Assembly (NCBI GenBank): GCA_019114755.1
Contig: DXEW01000023.1
Coordinates: 1-34,281, forward strand
DNA length: 34,281 bases
From: Candidatus Borkfalkia faecavium
Lineage (GTDB): Bacteria; Bacillota; Clostridia; Christensenellales; Borkfalkiaceae
Direction of reading: 5' to 3'
Shown: positions 7,422 through 14,391 of the stretch, piece after piece
Layout of the letters: every line of letters begins with the position of its first letter
Position numbering within the stretch: position 1 is the first letter of the stretch
The notes under the pieces: generated by a model
What the model was told of the DNA's origin: nothing
Seen by the model: the letters and a program-made list of their open reading frames with translations, nothing else
Databases searched by the model: none
Made by a program: the position numbers and the translations under genes

Positions 7422-7489
7422 ACTTTTCCTTTACTCACGATCAGGTCAATTACTCACAAAAAATTTTCGGCAAGGAGCTGAACAGGCTT

Positions 7490-9115
7490 ATGTTTGAGAT
7501 CGCAGACATCATCGAATACTTGGCGGCGGCACTCATTTGCGCCGTATTGTTCGCGCTGTGCGCGCACACTATGCTGGGCGCGCTGCAGCAGGCAAATTAC
7601 GGCGGAAAAAAGTTCGCTGTTTGGGTGCGCCGCAAGGGCAACATGACCCGCTCGCGCTATACGCTTTTGGCCTTCCTCATCCTCTTATCCATGGCGGTCA
7701 TCGGCGTCTGCTTTTCCTTCGCGGGGAAATGGGCGGCGTATGTGTCCCTCTTTCCCGTGCCGCTCTTTTGCATCCTTTACAGGTTTGCAAACAGGCACGC
7801 GCTCAAGGTAGAGCTGGTCAAAACGGCGCGCGTCCGCCGCATCTTTGCGCTGGATATTTTGGTGCTGTTCGTGCTCTCGCTCGTCCTCATCGTCGGCGGC
7901 AGGGCGGTCTCGCATTATCTTTTGGAAGACTACGCCATCGCCGCGCAGCTGCGCTTTATCCTGCTGGCGGCGGTGCCCCTGTGTCTGCCCGCCTGCCTGC
8001 GCCTTGCGAACGCGCTGGAAACGCCCTTTTCTTCTTCCAAAAATAAAAAATACATCGCCGCCGCCCGCAAAAAGCTGGCGTCCGCCGGCTGCATCAAGAT
8101 CGGCATCACGGGCAGCTGCGGCAAGACCAGCGTGAAGAACTTTTTGGCGGGCATCCTCTCCGAAAAGTACCGCGTGTTCGCCACCCCCGCCTCGTACAAC
8201 ACCCCGCTCGGCATCGCCAAGGCCATTGAAGACGTCGATTTGAACGGATACGACGTGTTCATCGCCGAGATGGGCGCGCGTTACCGCGGCGACATCGCCG
8301 CTCTGTGCGACCTGGTGGTGCCCGACCACTGCATCGTCACGGGCATCTGCCCGCAGCACCTCGAATCGTTCGGCAGCGTGGAGGGCATCGTCGCCGCCAA
8401 GGGCGAAATTTTGCGCGGCACCAAGTCGGGCGGGTTCGCCGTCATCGGGCAGGACGAATTTACCGCAAAGCTCGACCCCGCCGCGGCGGGCCTTGTCAAG
8501 GTCACCGTGGGCGCGCACGGCGAATACGGCGCCTTCGACGTGCATTGCTCCCCCGAAGGCATCGATTTCAAGCTGGCGCTGGGCATCCTGCAAGAGCCCG
8601 TGCATGCCGCTCTTTTGGGGGCGCATAACGCCGAAAACATCGCCCTCGCCGCCGCCCTCGCCGATAAATTGGGGGTGGAGCGCGAGCGCATCCTCTCCGG
8701 CATCGCCGCCCTGCAGCCCGTGCCGCACCGCCTGCAGCTGAGCGTGGTGGGTGGCATCAACATCTTAGACGACGCCTACAACGCCAACGTCCGCGGGGCG
8801 GCCGCCGCGCTCGACGTGCTGCGCACCTTCGGCGGCAGGCGCTTTGTGGTGACGCCCGGGCTCGTGGAGCTGGGGGTGTTGGAAGGGGAAGAGAACGCCG
8901 CCCTCGGCGGAAAGATGGCGGGGCTGGACCGCGTCATTTTGGTGGGAGAAACGCTGGTCACCGCCGTCAAGCAAGGGTACCTGGCGGCCGGGGGCGACGC
9001 CGCCGCGCTCAGCGTGGTGCCCACGCTCCAAAAGGCGCAGGACATTTTGGCGGAAGAATTGCAGCCCGGCGACACAGTGCTGTTTTTGAACGATCTGCCG
9101 GATATATATAATTAA
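7490..9115 (+). CDS. murF: Membrane-anchored MurF-like Mur ligase
   Basis: ATP-dependent amide ligase of the Mur family, most like MurF, which joins D-Ala-D-Ala to UDP-MurNAc-tripeptide. The 541-aa product starts with about five hydrophobic helices (roughly 8-30, 57-78, 82-98, 118-137, 152-172). The ATP-binding domain follows with P-loop GITGSCGKTS (205-214), then the family motifs AEMGARYRGDIA, TGICPQHLESFGS, LGAHNAENIALA and, in the C-terminal domain, PHRLQ and ILDDAYNAN. The usual soluble MurF domain 1 is not visible; the membrane region occupies its place. ATG 7490 follows AAGGAG (7472-7477) at a rather long 12-nt spacing; a longer frame runs up into satellite repeats and is rejected. D-Ala-D-Ala ligase follows, supporting the role. 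Confidence 0.85.
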   Translation: MFEIADIIEYLAAALICAVLFALCAHTMLGALQQANYGGKKFAVWVRRKGNMTRSRYTLLAFLILLSMAVIGVCFSFAGKWAAYVSLFPVPLFCILYRFANRHALKVELVKTARVRRIFALDILVLFVLSLVLIVGGRAVSHYLLEDYAIAAQLRFILLAAVPLCLPACLRLANALETPFSSSKNKKYIAAARKKLASAGCIKIGITGSCGKTSVKNFLAGILSEKYRVFATPASYNTPLGIAKAIEDVDLNGYDVFIAEMGARYRGDIAALCDLVVPDHCIVTGICPQHLESFGSVEGIVAAKGEILRGTKSGGFAVIGQDEFTAKLDPAAAGLVKVTVGAHGEYGAFDVHCSPEGIDFKLALGILQEPVHAALLGAHNAENIALAAALADKLGVERERILSGIAALQPVPHRLQLSVVGGINILDDAYNANVRGAAAALDVLRTFGGRRFVVTPGLVELGVLEGEENAALGGKMAGLDRVILVGETLVTAVKQGYLAAGGDAAALSVVPTLQKAQDILAEELQPGDTVLFLNDLPDIYN

Positions 9116-9120
9116 GAGTT

Positions 9121-9224
9121 GTTCACGAAAATTCTTTTGAGCTGACAAAAGAATTTTCCGTGAGACAGGGGGAAACCTGTTGTTCGCCGCCCTACGGCGG
9201 CTCTGCAACGGTTTCACCCCTCGC
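9121..9224 (+). repeat. Four-hairpin element, truncated copy E
   Basis: Hairpin 1 (TTCACGAAAATTCTTTT, loop GAGCTGAC, AAAAGAATTTTCCGTGA; 9122-9163), linker GGGGGAAACCTGTTG, hairpin 2 (GCCGCC-CTAC-GGCGGC) and linker CAACGGTTTCACCCC. The copy stops where hairpin 3 should begin and is joined to inverted repeat module 2. It lies five bases after the murF stop. Confidence 0.85.
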
Positions 9225-9226
9225 CG

Positions 9227-9341
9227 CCTCGTCGCATCAAGGCGCCAAAGCAGGCGGCGCGCTATGCTTGCCGCCTTGCCCGCTGCGCCTGCCGCTCCTC
9301 TTTCCCAAAAATCTCGCTCCGCTGCGATTTTCGGGAGCCCT
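9227..9341 (-). repeat. Repeat module 2, inverted copy
   Basis: Reverse complement of the module at 6665-6779, with scattered differences. It abuts truncated copy E on its left. The remaining spacer (9342-9558) holds two TTTTACA/TTCTACA stretches (about 9377-9390 inverted and 9427-9480) and the ribosome site of ddl. No gene is seen. Confidence 0.75.
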
Positions 9342-9558
9342 GTTTTTCCGCGCAGTCGAACGGGTCTTATCAAAATGTAGAATGTAAAGTTGAGGACGAA
9401 TTGAAAAATGTTTTAATCTTTCCAAAATTTTACATTCTACATTTACCATATACAATTCTACACTTTACATGCAAGGCAAAGCCTTTCGGCTTTTCATTCT
9501 ACATTCAAAAAACCATCGGCAGCACCAAAGCGAAAAATTTTTCAGCGGAGGTGCTTTT

Positions 9559-10677
9559 ATGCAAAAAAATATCGCGGTGGTGTTCGGCGGCTTGTCGTCT
9601 GAAAACGAGGTCAGCATCGTCACGGGCGTGATGGCGGCGAACCTGTTAGACGGCGCGCGCTATGCGGTGTGGCCGGTGTATATTGCTCAAAACGGCGGCT
9701 TTTTTACGGGAAAGGCGCTGCTGGATACTGAAAACTTTCGCGAAGGGCGGCGGCGGTTTATCCCCGCCGCCATTGCCGAAGGCCGCCTGTACGAGCGGCA
9801 CGGCAAAAAGTGGCGCGAACTGTGCCGCCTCGACGGCGCCCTCAACTGCTGCCACGGCCGCGGCGGCGAAGACGGCGCCGTGGCGGGGCTGTTGGACCTC
9901 AACGGCATCCCCTGCGCTTCGCCCGGGATCATGCCCTCTTCCGTGTTCATGGATAAAGCGGCGGCAAAGCTCATCGCCCGCTCTTTGGGCGTGCCCGTGC
10001 TGCCGTGGCTGCGCATCTGCGAGGCAGACTACGCCCGCCGTTCCGCCTTCGCCGTCCGCTGCATAGAAGAGCGGCTCAAATACCCCGTCATCGTCAAGCC
10101 CGTGCGCTCCGGTTCCAGCATCGGCATTTCGGTGGCGGAAGACCGCGCCCGCCTCACCTTCGCCCTCAATGCGGCGTTCGCCTACGATACCGCCGTCATC
10201 GCCGAAAAATTTCTGGAAAAGCGGCGGGAGGTCAACTGCGCTGCCTATAAAAAGGGGGAAGAAGTGGTCGTCACCCCCTGCGAAGAGCCGAAGACCGAGC
10301 ATAAATTCCTCACCTTTGCCGACAAATACATGGGTACCGCCAAGACGGGCGGCGGCACCTTCCCCGCCGACATCCCCCCGGCGCTTTCCGAAAAGGTGCG
10401 CGGATACACAAAGCTGCTGTACCGCCGCACGGAGATGACGGGCATCGTGCGGGCAGATTTTTTGCTTTCGGAAGGGGAAGTGTATTTCAACGAGATGAAC
10501 ACCGTGCCCGGCGCCCTGGCGTGGTATCTGGCGAGCGAAAAACTTGCCGGCTTCGGGCAGGTGCTGACGGCGCTCATCGAACAGGGCATCTGCGATTACC
10601 GCGCCCGCGCCGGCAAAAAGATGCTGGCAAACTGCGGCGTGCTGCGCACCTGCCGCGGGAAGGGGAGAAGGGAGTAG
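9559..10677 (+). CDS. ddl: D-alanine--D-alanine ligase
   Basis: ATP-grasp enzyme that makes D-Ala-D-Ala for peptidoglycan precursors, in the cytoplasm. The 372-aa product shows FGGLSSENEVS near the N-terminus (conserved Glu), HGRGGEDGAVAGLLDL, KPVRSGSSIGIS (conserved Ser in the SGSSIG loop), a Lys-Tyr pair in FADKYMG and the metal-binding NEMNTVPG. The Glu/Ser/Tyr set matches D-Ala-D-Ala ligases rather than the VanA/B D-lactate type, where His replaces Tyr (known for the family; the alignment is by eye). GGAGGTG at 9547-9553 sets ATG 9559. It follows the MurF-like gene, the enzyme that uses its product. The C-terminus has a basic tail of about 20 residues. Confidence 0.93.
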   Translation: MQKNIAVVFGGLSSENEVSIVTGVMAANLLDGARYAVWPVYIAQNGGFFTGKALLDTENFREGRRRFIPAAIAEGRLYERHGKKWRELCRLDGALNCCHGRGGEDGAVAGLLDLNGIPCASPGIMPSSVFMDKAAAKLIARSLGVPVLPWLRICEADYARRSAFAVRCIEERLKYPVIVKPVRSGSSIGISVAEDRARLTFALNAAFAYDTAVIAEKFLEKRREVNCAAYKKGEEVVVTPCEEPKTEHKFLTFADKYMGTAKTGGGTFPADIPPALSEKVRGYTKLLYRRTEMTGIVRADFLLSEGEVYFNEMNTVPGALAWYLASEKLAGFGQVLTALIEQGICDYRARAGKKMLANCGVLRTCRGKGRRE

Positions 10678-10816
10678 TTTTATAAAGTTTGTTGTTGTAC
10701 GGCCGCGCTTACTGTCGCGCCGCGCCGAAAATTTTTGCGAATGAACTTCGCCGCGGCGTATAAAAGCGGTAAAATTGCCCAAAGTAGGGGAATAAAACCC
10801 AAAGGAGGGCAATTGT

Positions 10817-11737
10817 ATGGTAAAAAAGATGGCGGCGGGTTTGGCCGCCTGCGCGCTCGGCGCGGCGGTAGGCTTTGCCGCATGGCAGCTGCCGGCGGCG
10901 TTTTCGAGGCAGGCTTCGGCGGCGTGCGCAGCGGGTGCGGAGCAAACCGCGGCGGCGGAGGGCGATGGGCTCTCGGCGGCGTGTGCAGTTGTAGGCGGGG
11001 CGCAGGCAGCGTCTTTGCGCCTGCCTGCGGGCAGCGAGCAGGCGTTTGTGCTGCTGCCGCCGGCGGGCGAGGACGCGGCGGCGTTCGGCTGTTCGCTTTT
11101 GGAAGAGACGGATTCGGAAGGGGAAAGCGGGGCGGAGAAGCCCTTCCTTCTTCCCCCTGCAAAGCAGCCGCGGGAAGGCGCGGAGCCGGGCAGAGCGGAG
11201 CAAGGCCGCGCCCCTGCGGAAGCGGACGGCACGCGCCCGAAGGCGATCGCCGTGACGGGCGTGGCGCGCAGGCAGGCGGAAGCGGACGGGCTGGTGCTGT
11301 TCGGCGGCGTCGAGGCGGCGGGCGAGAGCATGCAGGAAGCCTCCGAGCGCTGTGAACAGGCGGCCGAAGCGGTGCGGCAGGCGTTTGCGCCGTACGGCGA
11401 GGTGGAAGAAGAATCGTCCTGCGCCTGGCCGTGCGGGAGCTCCGGCTATACGGCGGAACACAACTTCCGCTTTTCTTGTGAAGACGCGGGCAAAGCCGCC
11501 GAGCTTTGCCGCGTCCTGGCGGAGGCGGGGCTGCGGCATATCCGCGCCCTGCCCGTCTGCCGCGGCGAGGGGATGTACGGCGAACTGCTGACGGCCGCCC
11601 TGCAGGACGCGACTGAAAAGGCGCAGGCGCTGGGCGCTTCCGGAGAGCCTGTGCGGGTAGAAGAGTTTTGCTGCTGCCGCGGCGAAGAGGGCAGCCTGCT
11701 GCTGGAAGCCCGCGTCCGCGCGGTGTGGGTGGAGTAA
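10817..11737 (+). CDS. Exported SIMPL-domain-like protein
   Basis: A 306-aa product with an N-terminal hydrophobic segment (about residues 5-25) that is either a signal peptide or an anchor. A low-complexity Ala/Glu-rich stretch spans about 30-140. The C-terminal part from about 140 (KAIAVTGVARRQAEADGLVL, then alpha-rich stretches with Ala-Leu-Gly-Ala-Ser near the end) resembles SIMPL/DUF541 proteins, whose molecular role is poorly known. AAAGGAGG (10801-10808) gives a strong ribosome site for ATG 10817. It follows ddl by 139 bp on the same strand. The domain call is by pattern only; it might instead be an unrelated envelope protein. Confidence 0.6.
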   Translation: MVKKMAAGLAACALGAAVGFAAWQLPAAFSRQASAACAAGAEQTAAAEGDGLSAACAVVGGAQAASLRLPAGSEQAFVLLPPAGEDAAAFGCSLLEETDSEGESGAEKPFLLPPAKQPREGAEPGRAEQGRAPAEADGTRPKAIAVTGVARRQAEADGLVLFGGVEAAGESMQEASERCEQAAEAVRQAFAPYGEVEEESSCAWPCGSSGYTAEHNFRFSCEDAGKAAELCRVLAEAGLRHIRALPVCRGEGMYGELLTAALQDATEKAQALGASGEPVRVEEFCCCRGEEGSLLLEARVRAVWVE

Positions 11738-11761
11738 AATGTTCATGCGTTCCTCGCCGTG

Positions 11762-12122
11762 AAGTTCTCACAATTTCTTTCGAGCTGACGAAAGAAATTG
11801 TCGAGAGGAAGGGGGAAACCTGTTGTTCACCGCCTATGCGGCGGCTCTGCAACGGTTTCTCCCCTCGCCGCGCGGCATTTAGGGGCACACCAGTTATAGA
11901 ACGCCGCGCGGCTTCACCCTCATCCGTATGCTTATAAGGGAAAAAAGGAAAAAGCGTCGTTTTTCCTTTTTTTGCGTATTTGTTTGGAATAAAAATGCCG
12001 CGCCTTCACCTTTCCTGCAAAAGCCGCAGGTATGCGGCAAATGGGGTGCGCTTACCGAAAGGCGCGGCTTTCGGACGCGCAGAAATTGTTTGCAAAAGGG
12101 AAAAACGTCGATTTCCATTTTT
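11762..12122 (+). repeat. Four-hairpin element, copy D plus an extra 3' part
   Basis: Full copy: hairpin 1 (ACAATTTCTTTC with GAAAGAAATTGT around the GAGCTGAC loop, about 11770-11801), linkers GGGGGAAACCTGTTG and CAACGGTTTCTCCCC around a small hairpin 2, hairpin 3 (GCCGCGCGGC at 11867-11876 and 11903-11912, 26-nt loop with AGGGGCACAC and TTATAGAA), TTCACC and hairpin 4 (AAAAAAGGAAAAA at 11941-11953, GCGTCG, TTTTTCCTTTTTT). A second 3' segment follows at about 12001-12122: TTCACCTTTCC plus a decayed hairpin 4 (GGGAAAAACGTCGATTTCC). It occupies most of the 488-bp gap before the next gene. Confidence 0.82.
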
Positions 12123-12149
12123 TCCTTATTTATTTTAAGGCGTCCAAAA

Positions 12150-12203
12150 TTTTACATTTTACATTTTACATTCTACATTCACCATTCACCATTTATCATT
12201 TTC
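12150..12203 (+). repeat. TTTTACA-type satellite
   Basis: Tandem TTTTACA, TTCTACA and TTCACCA units directly after the four-hairpin copy D and just before the ribosome site of the next gene. It has the same order (element, then satellite) as at 22567-22866. Confidence 0.75.
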
Positions 12204-12225
12204 AACTATATACGGGAGAAGCAAC

Positions 12226-13089
12226 ATGGACATTACATATTTTGCAGAAGTGGCGAAGCTGGTCGGCGTGTTCGGCCTCAAGGTGACGCGCGGGGGAGAG
12301 CAGCTCGCCTATCAGACGTGGGACGAAGAGGTGCGGCGCAACGTGTATTCCGCCTCCAAGAGTTTTGTGGCCTGCGCCGTCGGCTTTGCCGTGCAGGAGG
12401 GGCTGCTCTCCATCGATGAGCCGCTGTGCGAGGCGTTTGCAGGCAGCCTGCCCGCGTCTCCTTGCGAGAATTTGCAAAAGGCCAAAGTGCGCGACCTCCT
12501 CACCATGTGCCTGGGGCAGGACCGCGCCCAACTGATGGGCCCCTTCCGCCCCCTGTACGAAGAGGACGACTGGGTGAAGCTGGCGCTTTCCTTTCCCTTC
12601 CCCCATGCCCCCGGCAGCAAATTCGTGTACAGCAACGCAGGGCCCTACCTGGCGGGCATGCTCGTGCAGCGGCGGGCGGGGTGCGACTTGGTGCAGTACC
12701 TCACCCCGCGCCTGTTCGCGCCCCTCGGCATCCGCCGCCCGACCTGGGAAGTGGACCCCCTCGGCAACACCTTCGGCTCGAGCGGGCTGATGCTCACCCT
12801 CTCCGAGCTGCACCGCTTCGGGCTGTTCTGCCTGCAAAAGGGGAATTGGGAAGGGAAGCAGCTGCTGGATGCCGCCTGGCTGGAAGAGTGCACCCGCCCG
12901 CAGTCGGCGGCGCCGTACGGGTACTTTTTCTGGATGGGAGAAAAGAACTCCTTCCGCGCAGACGGCAAAAACGGGCAGCTCTCCATTGTCTTTCCCGAAA
13001 AAGAAGCAGTGGTCACCGTCGTCTCCGAAAGCCGCCATGTGCCGCTCATCTTCCGCGCCATCTACGATACCATCTGGCCGCAGCTGTGA
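12226..13089 (+). CDS. Serine beta-lactamase-like hydrolase
   Basis: Member of the class C beta-lactamase/esterase family (PF00144-type). The 287-aa product has the SxxK nucleophile motif SASK (42-45), the YSN motif (135-137, FVYSNAGPY) and a third-motif candidate GKNG (247-250). No signal peptide is visible, so it is probably cytoplasmic; that argues against a drug-resistance beta-lactamase and for an esterase or peptidase-like hydrolase (inference). GGGAGAAG at about 12213-12220 sets ATG 12226. It stands alone between repeat element D and the convergent AraC gene. The substrate is unknown. Confidence 0.85.
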   Translation: MDITYFAEVAKLVGVFGLKVTRGGEQLAYQTWDEEVRRNVYSASKSFVACAVGFAVQEGLLSIDEPLCEAFAGSLPASPCENLQKAKVRDLLTMCLGQDRAQLMGPFRPLYEEDDWVKLALSFPFPHAPGSKFVYSNAGPYLAGMLVQRRAGCDLVQYLTPRLFAPLGIRRPTWEVDPLGNTFGSSGLMLTLSELHRFGLFCLQKGNWEGKQLLDAAWLEECTRPQSAAPYGYFFWMGEKNSFRADGKNGQLSIVFPEKEAVVTVVSESRHVPLIFRAIYDTIWPQL

Positions 13090-13141
13090 AAAGAGGCAGA
13101 AATGAACGCGGCAACGGAAGAGGACGTGCGGCAATAAAAAA

Positions 13142-13168
13142 GCCCCCGCGTGCGGTGCACGCGGGGGC
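13142..13168 (-). terminator. Strong terminator, mainly for the AraC gene
   Basis: A perfect 12-bp stem GCCCCCGCGTGC/GCACGCGGGGGC (13142-13153 and 13157-13168) with a three-base loop. On the minus strand it is followed by TTTTTTATT (complement of 13132-13141), the classical order for the leftward AraC gene. On the plus strand only GGATATTTT follows, so it is a weaker terminator for the beta-lactamase-like gene. A GGCGCG...GCGCAC palindrome lies at about 13188-13210. Confidence 0.9.
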
Positions 13169-13223
13169 GGATATTTTGGTGAAGAGGGGCGCGTCGCGGA
13201 TGCGGCGCACTTTTGTGGCGGGG

Positions 13224-14204
13224 TCAGCCGTTCGGCTTATCGCCGCCGATCTTGGTAAACGGCAGCACGTACTGTTCCAAAAGGCGCAGGCTCTCTGCCG
13301 GGGCGTAGACCGATTCGCCCGTCTCTTCGTCGCGCAGCACGCCGCGCGCGGGCGCGGGCCGGCGTCTGCTGAATTCGCGCGGGGTGCAGTTGAAGCGCTT
13401 GCGGAACATCTTTGCCATGTATTTCACTTCCGAAAACCCGCACAGCGCCGCGATCTCGTTCATCGAAAGCTGCTTGTCGGCGATCAGCCGCAGGGCGTTG
13501 TCGAAGCGCACGTTGTTGAGATATTCCTGAAAGCTCACCCCGAAGTGGTCGCGGAAAAAGTGAGAAAGATAGGTGGGCGTCAGCCCCTCCGCTTCGGCGA
13601 TCTCGGTGAGGGTGATCTTGCCGTCGTAATTGTCGTTGATGGTCTCGCAGATGCGGGCGATGCGCTGTTCCGCGCGCTTGCGCGCCAGATAATCGGCGGT
13701 ATTGTACACCGAAGAGTGGGGGGCGTTGCGGTACACGGCGCACAAAAGCTCCGCCGCGGCGGCGATGCAGTGCAGCTGGTACAGCGCGTCTCCTTCTATG
13801 TAGTGGCGGGCGAGGCGGTACAGGTGCCCCCACAGGCGGGCGCGCTCGCCGGCAGGGAGGGCCGCCGCCAAATCGAACGCCTCAAAGTAGGTGGTCTTGA
13901 GGGCGGGGAAGTATTCCCCCAGTATATGCCGCGAGATCTGCACCACCAAAAAGTCTGCCCCGCCGTCCGCGCGGATGGCGTGCACCACGTTGTGGCCGAC
14001 GAGCACCACCGAGCCCGCCTTCGCCTCGATGGCGTTGCCGCGCGCCACGATGGTGCAGCTGCCGCGGAATACGCACAGCAGTTCCAGCTCGTTATGGATG
14101 TGGAAGCCGCGGTAGACGATGTTGTTCAAAAACAGGTTGAGGTGTTTGATCTTGTCGTACGATACCACTTCAAAGCGGTTGCTGTTTTCCGTGTTCTGTT
14201 CCAT
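13224..14204 (-). CDS. AraC-family transcriptional regulator
   Basis: A 326-aa regulator with an N-terminal cupin-like ligand-binding half (HIHNELELLCVFRG, then GSVVLVGHNVVHAI) and a C-terminal pair of helix-turn-helix motifs (about 185-285: ITLTEIAEAEGLTPTYLSHFF and MNEIAALCGFSEVKYMAKMF, then CTPREF). It is divergent from the GH43 gene and probably controls the glycosidase-isomerase unit in response to a sugar (inference). No ribosome site precedes ATG 14204. A TTGACA-17-TAATAT promoter lies only six bases upstream, so the mRNA is likely leaderless. A short tail after the HTH domain contains a Glu/Arg-rich stretch. Confidence 0.92.
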   Translation of the reverse strand: MEQNTENSNRFEVVSYDKIKHLNLFLNNIVYRGFHIHNELELLCVFRGSCTIVARGNAIEAKAGSVVLVGHNVVHAIRADGGADFLVVQISRHILGEYFPALKTTYFEAFDLAAALPAGERARLWGHLYRLARHYIEGDALYQLHCIAAAAELLCAVYRNAPHSSVYNTADYLARKRAEQRIARICETINDNYDGKITLTEIAEAEGLTPTYLSHFFRDHFGVSFQEYLNNVRFDNALRLIADKQLSMNEIAALCGFSEVKYMAKMFRKRFNCTPREFSRRRPAPARGVLRDEETGESVYAPAESLRLLEQYVLPFTKIGGDKPNG

Positions 14205-14210
14205 GCTTCT

Positions 14211-14239
14211 ATATTAGCAGGTTTTTGCCGCCTTGTCAA
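14211..14239 (-). promoter_or_regulatory. Promoter of the AraC gene, abutting its start codon
   Basis: On the minus strand TTGACA (14239-14234), a 17-bp spacer and TAATAT (14216-14211) end six bases before the ATG at 14204. The expected transcription start coincides with or lies next to the start codon. Confidence 0.8.
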
Positions 14240-14391
14240 TGAAAAGCGATAAACCGCAAGATTGTCATATGCCGAGCGCATCTTTGCACTTGCAAACGGG
14301 GGCGGAGTGTATTATCATTATAAATGAAAACAAAGGGAAGCGGCGGCGCTTTGAAAGTGCGGATGCCGCAACAAAAGTTAAGGAGGCAATG

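Noticed and set aside
7367-7489. Extended start of the MurF-like gene
   Set aside because: The extra codons translate TTTTACA satellite sequence and have no ribosome site; ATG 7490 begins the first membrane helix.
6407-7489. Insertion sequence in the repeat cluster
   Set aside because: No transposase frame and no clear terminal inverted repeats; the content is palindromic and satellite repeats.
9559-10677. Vancomycin-resistance D-Ala-D-Lac ligase
   Set aside because: The Tyr in FADKYMG and lack of vanH/vanX neighbours fit an ordinary Ddl.
12226-13089. Antibiotic-resistance beta-lactamase
   Set aside because: No signal peptide and a degenerate third motif; only the fold family can be supported.
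12426-14252. 608-codon plus-strand frame spanning the beta-lactamase-like and AraC genes
   Set aside because: It lies out of frame with the first gene and antisense to AraC; no domain is recognisable.
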